DNA of 35,506 nucleotides from Candidatus Frankia alpina. Lineage in GTDB: Bacteria > Actinomycetota > Actinomycetes > Frankiales > Frankiaceae. Positions within the stretch are counted from its first letter, which is position 1. Each line of letters starts with the position of its first letter. Below are positions 17,201 through 22,782 of this stretch, one piece after another. The notes beneath the pieces were generated by a model. The model worked only from the letters and a program-made list of their open reading frames with translations, was not told the origin of the DNA and ran no database searches. Both the position numbers and the translations under genes were made by a program. The stretch is taken from contig NZ_CADCWT010000022.1 of NCBI RefSeq assembly GCF_902806485.1, positions 1 to 35,506 on the forward strand, given 5' to 3'.

Positions 17201-18939
17201 GGGGCGGCCGCGGCGGCGACCATCGCCGCCGAACAGGCATCGTGCACCCCGCCGGCGAACAGCAGGTGCAGCCCGGCGAAGAAGTCCGGACCGGCCTGGT
17301 CGCTCTCACCGAACGCGAGCAGTCCCGCGATCTGCGCCTCCCACAGCGGGAAACTCGCCCGCGGCCCGACGTGACCGCCGCATTCCCGGCCCTCGAAGAC
17401 GAACTTGCGGGCCCCGTCCGCCAGGAATCGGTGCAGCAGTCGCGGGGACGGCACATGCAGGAACGTTTCGGTGCCGGCCGCCTCCAGCGATGCCGCCTGC
17501 GCCGGCCGCCCGCCGGCCACGATCGCACACGGTGGACGCACGTCCCGCACGGCGGCGAGCTGTGCGTTGCGCAGGTCCGCCGGGGCGAAGCCGAGCACAC
17601 CCACGCCCCACGGCGCGTCCCCGAGCAGGTCGGCGGTCTGCGTCAGCAACGCGCGGCTGTCCTCTCCGCTCATCAGGGCCAAGGCGAGGAACGGCAGGCC
17701 GCCCTCGTCTGCGATCGCGCGGGCGAACGCCGCCCGGTCGCTGACCCTGGTCATCGGCCCCTGCGCGACGGGATGGCGCAATCCCCGCGCGGCCGCGAAC
17801 GGCGCGCCGACGGCCAGCGGACGGGTGCGGGCGGCGGCCGCGATGCCGTCCCGGATGCCCTCCCGCACCGCCCGCACCACCCCGGTGGCGCTGCCGTAAC
17901 GGTCGGCGAGCGCGGCGGCGAACGCACCGTCCTGGCCGATCGGAAGGAACTGCTCGACCAGGTCGCGGGCGCCGAGACGGGCCGCGACCGCGGCGCCATC
18001 TCCACCGGCCCCGCCGTCGCTTGTCCCGGGGGCGGTGACCGCGCCGTCCGCGGCAAGTTCACCGCCGGTGTCGCGCAGGTCGACGGCGGGCCGCTCGGTC
18101 CACCCGGTGAGGGCGGCGATGGGCAGATCGGGCCGGACGTAGAGCCGGTGGCCCCCGTGGAGGATGGTCTCGCTGCCGTCCATGGCCCGCACGGCGGCGG
18201 CGACCTGCGCGGGCAGCTCCATCTCCCGGACCAGGGCGAGCTGGGAATCCAGCACGACCCCGGCGGCGCCGCCCGCCACCGCCGCCGCCGCCGTCGCGGG
18301 GCCGATCCCCCCGGCGGCGAAGGCGGGCACCGCGCCGCCCGCGGCGTCGCGCAGCCCGGCGGCCAGCAGATGCTGCAGCAGGGTGAACGTGGTCAGGTCG
18401 CCGACGACACCGCCCGATTCGTTGCCCCTCGCGACGAGCCCGACCGCGCCGGCCGCGACCGCGCCGCGGGCCTGGGCGACCGAGGTCACCTCCGCCCAGA
18501 CCCGCAGGCCCCGCCGGATCAGCTCCCCCGGCTCCCAGCGCCGATCTGTCCCCGGGTCACCGACGACGGCGCTGACACCGGCCGCAGCGCCGACCAGCCG
18601 GGGGGCGAGCACCACCAGATCCACCGCGTCGGGCAGCTCGTCCGGGTCGAGCGGGCAGCCGGCGGCGACTCGCACCCCGAACCGTCCCGGCGTCCAACGG
18701 GCGGCGTCCCGCAGGCCGTCTCGCGCCGCCTGAGCGGACCGTCCGAGGTCGAGCACGCCGAGGCTGCCCGCCCGCGCCACCGCGGCGACAAGGGCGGCCG
18801 AGGGCTGCGCGAACGGCGTGATCACGACTACCAGTTCACGCGCTTCGAGCAGGTCGGAGGCGCCGAGCAGGTCGGGCGTGTCGAGCAGGTCGGAGCGGGC
18901 CGGGCAGGCCGCGGGTGACACGCAGGGTGCGGTGGTCAT
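11245..18939 (-). CDS. Iterative Pfa-like type I synthase, (ER-like)x2-KS-AT-ACP-KR
   Basis: The 2564-aa protein opens with two nitropropane-dioxygenase-like barrels. Residues 35-250 end in AFAAGGIGPATAAAAVAGGA. Residues 375-660 carry HPVAQGPMTRVSD, FEGRECGGHVGPRASF, FAGGVHDACSA and GVLMGTAYLFTDEA; this part resembles PfaD, the FMN enoyl reductase of PUFA synthases. KS (811-1262) has Cys1009, His1144 and His1184. AT (1371-1670) has FPGQGSQ, GGHSYGE (Ser1462), Arg1487 and AFHSP (His1572), so it looks malonyl-competent. A single ACP (about 1935-2020) has DLSIDSIKRTEI with Ser1972, the DSIKR signature of PUFA-type ACPs. A KR region (2064-2564) has a structural half, then LTGGARGIT, Lys2435, Ser2458, Tyr2471 and Asn2475. 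ATG 18939 has AGGAGGA (18947-18953) at ideal spacing. It is the first gene of the operon and should do chain extension, ketoreduction and enoyl reduction, with DH and PPTase supplied by the next gene. Confidence 0.92.
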   Translation of the reverse strand: MTTAPCVSPAACPARSDLLDTPDLLGASDLLEARELVVVITPFAQPSAALVAAVARAGSLGVLDLGRSAQAARDGLRDAARWTPGRFGVRVAAGCPLDPDELPDAVDLVVLAPRLVGAAAGVSAVVGDPGTDRRWEPGELIRRGLRVWAEVTSVAQARGAVAAGAVGLVARGNESGGVVGDLTTFTLLQHLLAAGLRDAAGGAVPAFAAGGIGPATAAAAVAGGAAGVVLDSQLALVREMELPAQVAAAVRAMDGSETILHGGHRLYVRPDLPIAALTGWTERPAVDLRDTGGELAADGAVTAPGTSDGGAGGDGAAVAARLGARDLVEQFLPIGQDGAFAAALADRYGSATGVVRAVREGIRDGIAAAARTRPLAVGAPFAAARGLRHPVAQGPMTRVSDRAAFARAIADEGGLPFLALALMSGEDSRALLTQTADLLGDAPWGVGVLGFAPADLRNAQLAAVRDVRPPCAIVAGGRPAQAASLEAAGTETFLHVPSPRLLHRFLADGARKFVFEGRECGGHVGPRASFPLWEAQIAGLLAFGESDQAGPDFFAGLHLLFAGGVHDACSAAMVAAAAAPLAERGAGIGVLMGTAYLFTDEAVASGAILPGFQQAALDCERTVLLETSPGHATRCVESAYVHTFLDRRRELLAAATPRQQMWEELEALNLGRLRVASKGLRRDGGEVVQVGPAAQARDGMFMIGQVAALRSDRTSVAALHDEVTTQATAALAGRAAELGVPAGPAGPELALGSAGGTRRPAGGSQNGADMDGAGTGGGGRGRATGAAGRAVTAVTAAAATEGDSRPAGQPLDIAIVGMAAIFPDAPDLASFWANVVAGNDAIREVPADRWDPEVYYRADAVVKDAGRRTPSKWGGFLPRVPFDALAYGIPPRSLRSIETSQLLALEVATRALRGAGYDTGQKAAGEGRPFDRSRASVVFGTEAGTDLSGAYGLRSLWPGLLGPLPAELDEFLPELDEDSFPGMLANVIAGRVANRLDFGGVNFTVDAACASSLAALDAGCKELLAGSSDLVLCGGVDTHAGAHDFLLFSSVHALSPGGRCRSFDAGADGTSLGEGAAAVVLKRLADAERDGDRIHAVIRAVAGSSDGRALGLTAPRKAGQVLSLERAYTRAGISPSDVGLLEAHATGTVVGDRTELATLTEVFTDHGATPGQCAVGSVKSQIGHTKCAAGLAGLIKAAKAVETGVRPPTLHIDTPNTYWDADTSPFYFDEAAKPWAAPPGQRHAGVSAFGFGGTNFHVVLSAYDGGPEPAHGLDQWPAELFAVRGADRAAAGRALDRLAALVGTNDDAGRPFRLRDLARTTCAAGGGPVQVAFVVEDLDGLPAAIEAARTFTANPRAGLFVRNDTEPGATVFLFPGQGSQRPGMLADLFVAFPRLRAVLDLAPQWVGTMFPPAAFTREQKADQVAAITDTRAAQPTLGLAGLAVHDLLTGLGVRPDHVGGHSYGELIALCAAGALDRADLVGLSEARAAAILAAAGDDPGTMAAVQAPVERVREVLAGLGGAAGGGHVVIANHNAPRQCVISGPTAAVGEAVAALGRAGLTARPIPVACAFHSPVVAAAAGTLAARLAALDVAVPALPVWSNTTAEPYPSAPEQVRATLAGQVAAPVRFDEQIEAMYAAGVRTFVEAGPGRVLSQLVGKILDGRPHRVVATDVAGESGLRRLLFALAELAAAGVGVDSAPLFTGRDARMVSATDVPRRPGWLIDGAYVRTADGRFLPGGLRPPTRLARALGSGADDPATPATAAPADATAASTASTVRPSAAPPSVEFSEIAGVRGFVSRNPAPPLVPADPTDDPAVLAAGLPELGGGGPVDAVVLEFLWTTRELVAAQRDVVLGYLGYDPTGLGRPAARDGIGAVPAVPHQAQPGQARTAGTAATAPAPRRPVPDSAGADLPPVVAPAAATAPAAPAARPAALDRPVVLDAVVGVIGDQTGYPVEMLEPDLDLEADLSIDSIKRTEILGELAARLGLVDAGSGELDEEVVEELAAIKTVRGIVDWIVGSASGGSAPSAASASTVAAAVIGESPEAIALRRFVVEPEILPAPAGAAPVNLSGSRFLLVEGGLGVGLALATRLEQAGAEVRILAADDAGLVDQIRAGVGTDGLIWIASADPDADEHAILPSAFPALQVAALGGSRRVLIATGDGGRFGRAARPGTTSDPRAIDTLEYARRADAGEFTVRLTPGAGLAGLVRTIAREVPGLVLRLVDVEPKDEPRRIADSLLAELLTPGGPLVVGYRDGVRATPRVRPAGADGAGDLPAGLGPSSVVLLTGGARGITAAVAIELARRSGCAVELIGRTTPPAGPEDPATAGAADAPALRRALIETGVRRPAEIEARVARLLAEREVRATLAILGGLASSVRYHAVDVRDGAAVAAVVAGVYARRGRLDGLVHGAGLLADRLLRDKTPESFDRVYRTKVDGARALLAAVRDDVGFVALFGSVAGVFGNRGQADYAAANDALDTLASAAAGRFAGRVVSVDWGPWASPAGAAGGGMVSVELAREYARRGIGLIDPAVGVAALLRELAGPSGGPAQVVYMCADLGSFDA

Positions 18940-18946
18940 CGGCAGG

Positions 18947-18953
18947 TCCTCCT
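18947..18953 (-). promoter_or_regulatory. Ribosome-binding site of the first synthase gene
   Basis: AGGAGGA lies 7 nt before ATG 18939 on the minus strand. It is a near-consensus site, in keeping with strong initiation of the operon's first gene. Confidence 0.65.
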
Positions 18954-19025
18954 GGCAGATCGCGGCCGGGGGCAGGGTGCTGTCGGGGACGAACTAGTCC
19001 GGGTCACTGGGCCCGCCGAGGCCGT

Positions 19026-19041
19026 CCGATCGTCCGATCGG
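19026..19041. promoter_or_regulatory. Perfect inverted repeat upstream of PKS operon (candidate operator)
   Basis: CCGATCG-TC-CGATCGG is a 7-bp perfect inverted repeat with a 2-nt centre, 87-102 nt upstream of the PKS start codon. It also contains two direct copies of GTCCGATC. Its symmetry suits a dimeric regulator such as the LuxR-type protein encoded upstream, but binding is an inference. Confidence 0.35.
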
Positions 19042-19087
19042 TCCCACGCATCCGACACGTGGTCCGCCCCCGGGTCACCACAAGGAC

Positions 19088-19116
19088 ATATCCAGGACAA
19101 GAGGCTCACCCACCAA
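19088..19116 (-). promoter_or_regulatory. Weak candidate promoter for the PKS operon
   Basis: On the minus strand TTGGTG (19111-19116) and GGATAT (19088-19093) are spaced by exactly 17 nt, about 150 nt upstream of the start codon. The match is partial, and GC-rich actinobacterial promoters are poorly predicted by eye. Confidence 0.25.
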
Positions 19117-19137
19117 ACCAACGTGATGGACACGTTC

Positions 19138-19156
19138 TGGACGACAGGATCGTCCA
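19138..19156. promoter_or_regulatory. Second inverted repeat upstream of PKS operon
   Basis: TGGACGA-CAGGA-TCGTCCA has two perfect 7-bp arms and a 5-nt centre. It lies just upstream of the candidate -35 element (19111-19116) and could be an operator or a short hairpin. Confidence 0.35.
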
Positions 19157-20240
19157 CATCATCGGTGACCTCCTGGCCGGTGCCGCTGGGCGACAGACGT
19201 CCCGGGAAAGCTGCATCTGCACTGACTACGCGGAAAGCGAACGGACCCCCAACAACTCTCGTGGAACTGGTGCGACCGGCGGCCGGAGCGGCCGACTTGC
19301 TTAGCCGACCCGACACCGTCAACGTGCGCGGAATACTAGTCGGCTCGGTGCGGAGCACTGCACAGTGGCAGGCCAAAGTCGCGATCACGCACGCCCTGGA
19401 GCGTCGCGACGATCGCCGTGACCTGGTCGGGACTCCTTCGATCCAGCGGTTCCCCCACCGCCGGACATCGCCGGTGATGTCGCGGATCGGGATTACGCAG
19501 AGCCCGTGCGGATGCGCACCGGGCGACCTCATCAATCCCGGCGACGATCGGCGGAGGTTACGAATTGGTAGCACGCAGGGCGGTATCCCGGACCGCCGAA
19601 CCCGGCGGTTTCCATTCGACTTCGATCGGCTAAAGGGATGGTGAACAGCCGAGACTACATTCCTCGGACACCGACCTGCACGCGCAAGGCCAGAAGAAAT
19701 CGGCGGCGAGAGTAGCGCCCCGGGACGTATCGAACCACGGGTGAAGAGCATCCGAAAATTGATCGTGGTAACCGTCGGCCGGGTCAGTCACCGACGGTCC
19801 GGTGGCCCCTTCGGGCCCCTCCCAGCTAGCAAGGACACGACTCAACCTAGTCACAGCGTGCCATCAGCCGCAAGCGGGACCGGGCAGAACGATGCTGGCG
19901 TTCGCCACTGCACCACCTAACCGGACCAGCCTGCTACGACGGGCAAACGACAGCATCCCACAGATGGGGCATGCTGCGCATCTTGCACAGAAGCCGTTAA
20001 GGTGATGATCTACCGCAAGTCCGGAAAATGCGGAGACCGGCTGGTCCCTGGCCCGGCCCGCCCTGGCGTTCCGGCGGCGGCCGACGCCACCGGGGCAGGC
20101 CGGACGGCAATCGGGATGCAGCGGGCACGAAGGGCTGCGGTGAGGCGGGGAAGGCGGCCGCCGCCCCACAAAGACGGCAGCGCGCGAACCCGCAGGCGCG
20201 AGAACGGGGCCGGCCCGTGGCGCGGGCGGGACATGAAACG

Positions 20241-20283
20241 ACCGCGGGTGGCGCGGCCGGTATCGGCCCGCGCCACCCGCGGT
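20241..20283 (-). terminator. Very strong hairpin (16-bp perfect stem)
   Basis: A perfect 16-bp inverted repeat (20241-20256 paired with 20268-20283) encloses a CCGGTATCGG core that can add three further pairs. It lies about 270 nt downstream of the LuxR regulator stop and ahead of the PKS promoter region, so it may insulate the PKS operon from read-through. On the minus strand it is followed by a short T-containing tract (TCGTTTC). It could also be a structured RNA element. Confidence 0.5.
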
Positions 20284-20527
20284 TCGTCGAAAGTCAGGTT
20301 GTCGAGGCGCGCCCGTGGCGCGTCGCGTCGGTGCGCCGGCGCCTTCCGCCCGTTCGGGCCGGACCGGCCGGCATGAGGACCGCTGCCGCGGCCGAGGACC
20401 GATATCCGGGGTCCAGGGTGGGATCGGCGGCAGGGGACAGCGCCAGGGGTACCGGGCGGCAACGGGCCGCGGACGCATGACCTCGAACCGGAACCCCCCG
20501 TGTCCGGACGCGGCCGGGGATCTCCGA

Positions 20528-20550
20528 CGGTTGGGTCAGTTCCTCAACCG
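20528..20550 (-). terminator. Hairpin just after the LuxR regulator stop
   Basis: CGGTTG and CAACCG (6 bp) frame an 11-nt loop starting 5 nt past the stop codon. It is a modest terminator candidate. Confidence 0.35.
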
Positions 20551-20555
20551 GCGAG

Positions 20556-21683
20556 TCAGGGCCGGGGCGGGCTGGGGGGCGCGAACGCGCTGGTCTCCCG
20601 TTGCCAGGCGATGGCGAGCTGCGTGCGGTTCGAGCATCCCGTAGCCACGAGAGCGTGGGTGAGGTGGTGCTTGACCGTGTCGATGCTGATGCACAGCGCC
20701 TCGGCGACCTGCCGGTTGGACCGGCCCTCGGCGACGAGTCGCACGACGTCCCGCTCGCGAGCGGACAGCCGTCCCGCGACGGACGGACCAGGATCGGTCC
20801 GGATGTAGAAGCGCAGCAGGTTGCCGAGGTGGCGGCCGAGGACGGCGCCGACCGCCCGGTCCCGCGGGCCGAACGCGCCCGGCCGCGAGTCCAGCAGGGA
20901 GATGAGCGCGCCCACGTTCGACGGGCCGAACAGGCGCACGAGCAGCTTGGCGTGGATGCCGTGGGCGCGCAAGAAACGCTCCAGCCGCATCCGCACCTCG
21001 GGACGCTCCGGAACGCCCAGGTCATCGAGGGTGGCGAGGCCACGCTCGCGGACCGAGCGCAGGCTTTCCGGGTTGCTCAGCGCCTCCAACTCCCGGTAGC
21101 GCTCCATGTACGGGCCGGCGAGGCGCAGGGCGAGGCCCCGGCCGGTGGGCCGGGCGTCCTGGAACGCCGTCTCGATCGAGGCGCCCAGGAAGAAGGCTGA
21201 ATGGCGATAGCCCAGGTGGCGGGCCATGCCGTCGAGGGCCAGTTCACGGAAGGAGGCGAGCGAGGAGGCCCGCTCGCAGTCCTCCACGACGCGCAGGATG
21301 CCGCGCAGCTCGGCCGCTCCGAGCGCGAGGTCACGCGGCATCGGGGCGCCGGTGCGGGCGGCCATGCCCGGGCGCATCGGCGCGCCCGGCTGGCCCGGAA
21401 CCTCACCGCGTCCCATGGGGGACCCGGTCATCGAGGGCCCGGAGCGGGGATGAGACAATTGCCGAGCAGCGGCGCTGCTCGTGGTCGGTGCGGGGTGCCG
21501 CGCCGACGCCGGCGCCGCGCGATGTGGGGCGGACGGCGGAGCGGGTGAGCTCGCCGAGGCTCGCCTGGCGATGTGACCCGCCATGCCTATCTCGGTGGAT
21601 GTGTCCACGGTCACGCCGATTCGCGGCCGATGGGGTGCGTCCTCGCCGATAGCATCGGTCGAGCGGGGAACTCGGTCGGTCAC
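20556..21683 (-). CDS. LuxR-type transcriptional regulator
   Basis: The 375-aa protein ends in a clear LuxR/GerE helix-turn-helix: LSARERDVVRLVAEGRSNRQ then VAEALCISIDTVKHHL (about 310-354). Residues about 120-300 form an alpha/beta sensory domain, GAF-like in pattern, with no receiver Asp pocket that I can find. The first 115 residues are Ala/Pro/Arg-rich and probably disordered. GTG 21683 is preceded by GGAGG (21689-21693) with a short 5-nt spacer. A later Met (for example near residue 85 or 114) would still keep the whole folded part. It lies on the same strand 1.6 kb upstream of the PKS operon and is the best candidate for its pathway-specific regulator, an inference from position only. 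Confidence 0.85.
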   Translation of the reverse strand: MTDRVPRSTDAIGEDAPHRPRIGVTVDTSTEIGMAGHIARRASASSPAPPSAPHRAAPASARHPAPTTSSAAARQLSHPRSGPSMTGSPMGRGEVPGQPGAPMRPGMAARTGAPMPRDLALGAAELRGILRVVEDCERASSLASFRELALDGMARHLGYRHSAFFLGASIETAFQDARPTGRGLALRLAGPYMERYRELEALSNPESLRSVRERGLATLDDLGVPERPEVRMRLERFLRAHGIHAKLLVRLFGPSNVGALISLLDSRPGAFGPRDRAVGAVLGRHLGNLLRFYIRTDPGPSVAGRLSARERDVVRLVAEGRSNRQVAEALCISIDTVKHHLTHALVATGCSNRTQLAIAWQRETSAFAPPSPPRP

Positions 21684-21693
21684 GCGTGCCTCC

Positions 21694-22343
21694 GGGGGTC
21701 AGACTCAGAATCAAACCGGGCGGTGGCCCGGCTGTGGCGATGCCACCGGGTGAATTTCCGGTGAAGGTGGACATGTTCGGCAAGCGTAGGGCCCACCTCC
21801 CTCGCTACGCCACCAGTTGCCCACGCCCCTCATTCTCCGCCGAGCCAAACCCACCGCTCGAGTGGGAGAATCGTGCCCTCAACCCGGCCATATCTTTCCG
21901 GGGCTGCCACCGTCGCGCTTGAAGCGACCACTTCGCGTGATTTTTCCCTCCCAGAACCATCCCCTAAAGGGGCCACCTCGTCGACGGTGTGCGGGCCTCG
22001 CGGCACCCCGATCGCCGGCCAACGCCGAGATCCAGCCAGTCGACCGGCAGCCGGCGCGACGGCCGCGAAACGGCCCCACTACCCGGCACCCTCCACGATG
22101 GGTGACCACCCACCCACTAAGTGCCTCACCAGCATGGACCACCGTCACCGAGGGTATTGATATAGGCGTCCCGCCGTTCCGATCGGCGCACCTCCACCGG
22201 TCCCCCGCGAGGTCCAACGCCCACGACGCATCCCGCCGAAATCGCTGAGGCCCAGTACGGTCTCGCGCCACCGATACCCTCCCGCCGAAGCCTGGCGGCC
22301 GCCGACCATCCCGGTCCGCCGCCGTCCCGCCGACGGGACGAAC
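21694..22343. other. Intergenic region between divergent genes
   Basis: About 650 nt between the minus-strand LuxR gene and the plus-strand DUF6458-like gene must hold the promoters of both. It contains an inverted repeat, ATTCTCC (21832-21838) with GGAGAAT (21865-21871), and an AT-rich spot, TATTGATATAGG, near 22155. No frame here has convincing coding character. Confidence 0.45.
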
Positions 22344-22357
22344 GAGGTGAACGACTG

Positions 22358-22729
22358 ATGACTCTGGGACTGTCGATCTTCCTGGTTGTGGTGGGTGCCA
22401 CGCTTCGATATGCCCTGACGTGGCGGGTGGCCGGGGTAGATCTCCCTGTTCTGGGCCTGATTCTGATGGTCGCGGGGATCGCGACCTCGGTGATCTGCGT
22501 GCTCCGGGCGGTCGTGCCGCTACCGGCACGGGCCGCCGCGCGCGAACGGCGACTCGACTCCCCCGGCTGGCCCGCCGCCGCCTTCCCTGCCGGGGACGCG
22601 GAGGCGCCCGAGCTGCCGGAACCGCACCCGGACCTCGCGCAGCACCCGTACTTCGCGCTGGAACAACGCGTCTTCGGAGGACGGGTGGAGGCCGAGCCGG
22701 CGGAACCTCGGGACGAGGCTGGAACCTGA
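22358..22729 (+). CDS. DUF6458-like small membrane protein
   Basis: The 123-aa product has two membrane segments (about 4-20 and 27-50) in the order SIFLVVVGATLRYALTW, then VDLPVLGLILMVAGIA. This matches the short actinobacterial DUF6458 pattern (SIFL..VGA.L.F.....GVDL...G.ILM.AG). The C-terminal 70 residues are an acidic, Pro-rich cytoplasmic tail. ATG 22358 has GAGGTG 8-9 nt upstream. The function of the family is unknown. It converges with the LAL regulator gene. Confidence 0.75.
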   Translation: MTLGLSIFLVVVGATLRYALTWRVAGVDLPVLGLILMVAGIATSVICVLRAVVPLPARAAARERRLDSPGWPAAAFPAGDAEAPELPEPHPDLAQHPYFALEQRVFGGRVEAEPAEPRDEAGT

Positions 22730-22735
22730 AGAGGC

Positions 22736-22750
22736 CCGTCGCGCCGACGG
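22736..22750. terminator. Hairpin between convergent genes
   Basis: CCGTCG-CGC-CGACGG is a perfect 6-bp stem 6 nt after the DUF6458-like stop and 33 nt before the LAL regulator stop. It is suitably placed as a shared terminator. Confidence 0.45.
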
Positions 22751-22782
22751 CGCCGGATGTCCGCCGGCCGGAAGGGGCCGCT

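Larger units (their letters stand above)
18954..20240. other. Long intergenic region without a convincing gene
   Basis: This stretch of about 1.3 kb holds only frames with poor codon bias. The longest plus-strand frame (19123-19644) matches no family I know and lacks an RBS. GC is lower around 19080-19990 than in the flanking genes. It contains the inverted repeats and possible promoter listed separately. A decayed gene or an untranslated RNA is possible but not demonstrable by reading. Confidence 0.5.

Noticed and set aside
6162..18939. Identification of the synthase pair as an enediyne PKS.
   Set aside because: Enediyne PKSs are single chains (KS-AT-ACP-KR-DH-PPTase) with a conserved accessory cassette next to them. 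Here the domains are split over two proteins, each with its own KS, and the cassette genes are absent.
6162..18939. Modular assembly-line or trans-AT PKS.
   Set aside because: Each protein has its own AT, there is one ACP for two KS domains, and the ACP motif is of the DSIKR (PUFA) type; an iterative mode fits better.
19123..19644. 173-codon plus-strand frame in the long intergenic region, considered as a decayed transposase.
   Set aside because: No transposase motif, no terminal repeats and weak codon bias; kept only as part of the intergenic description.
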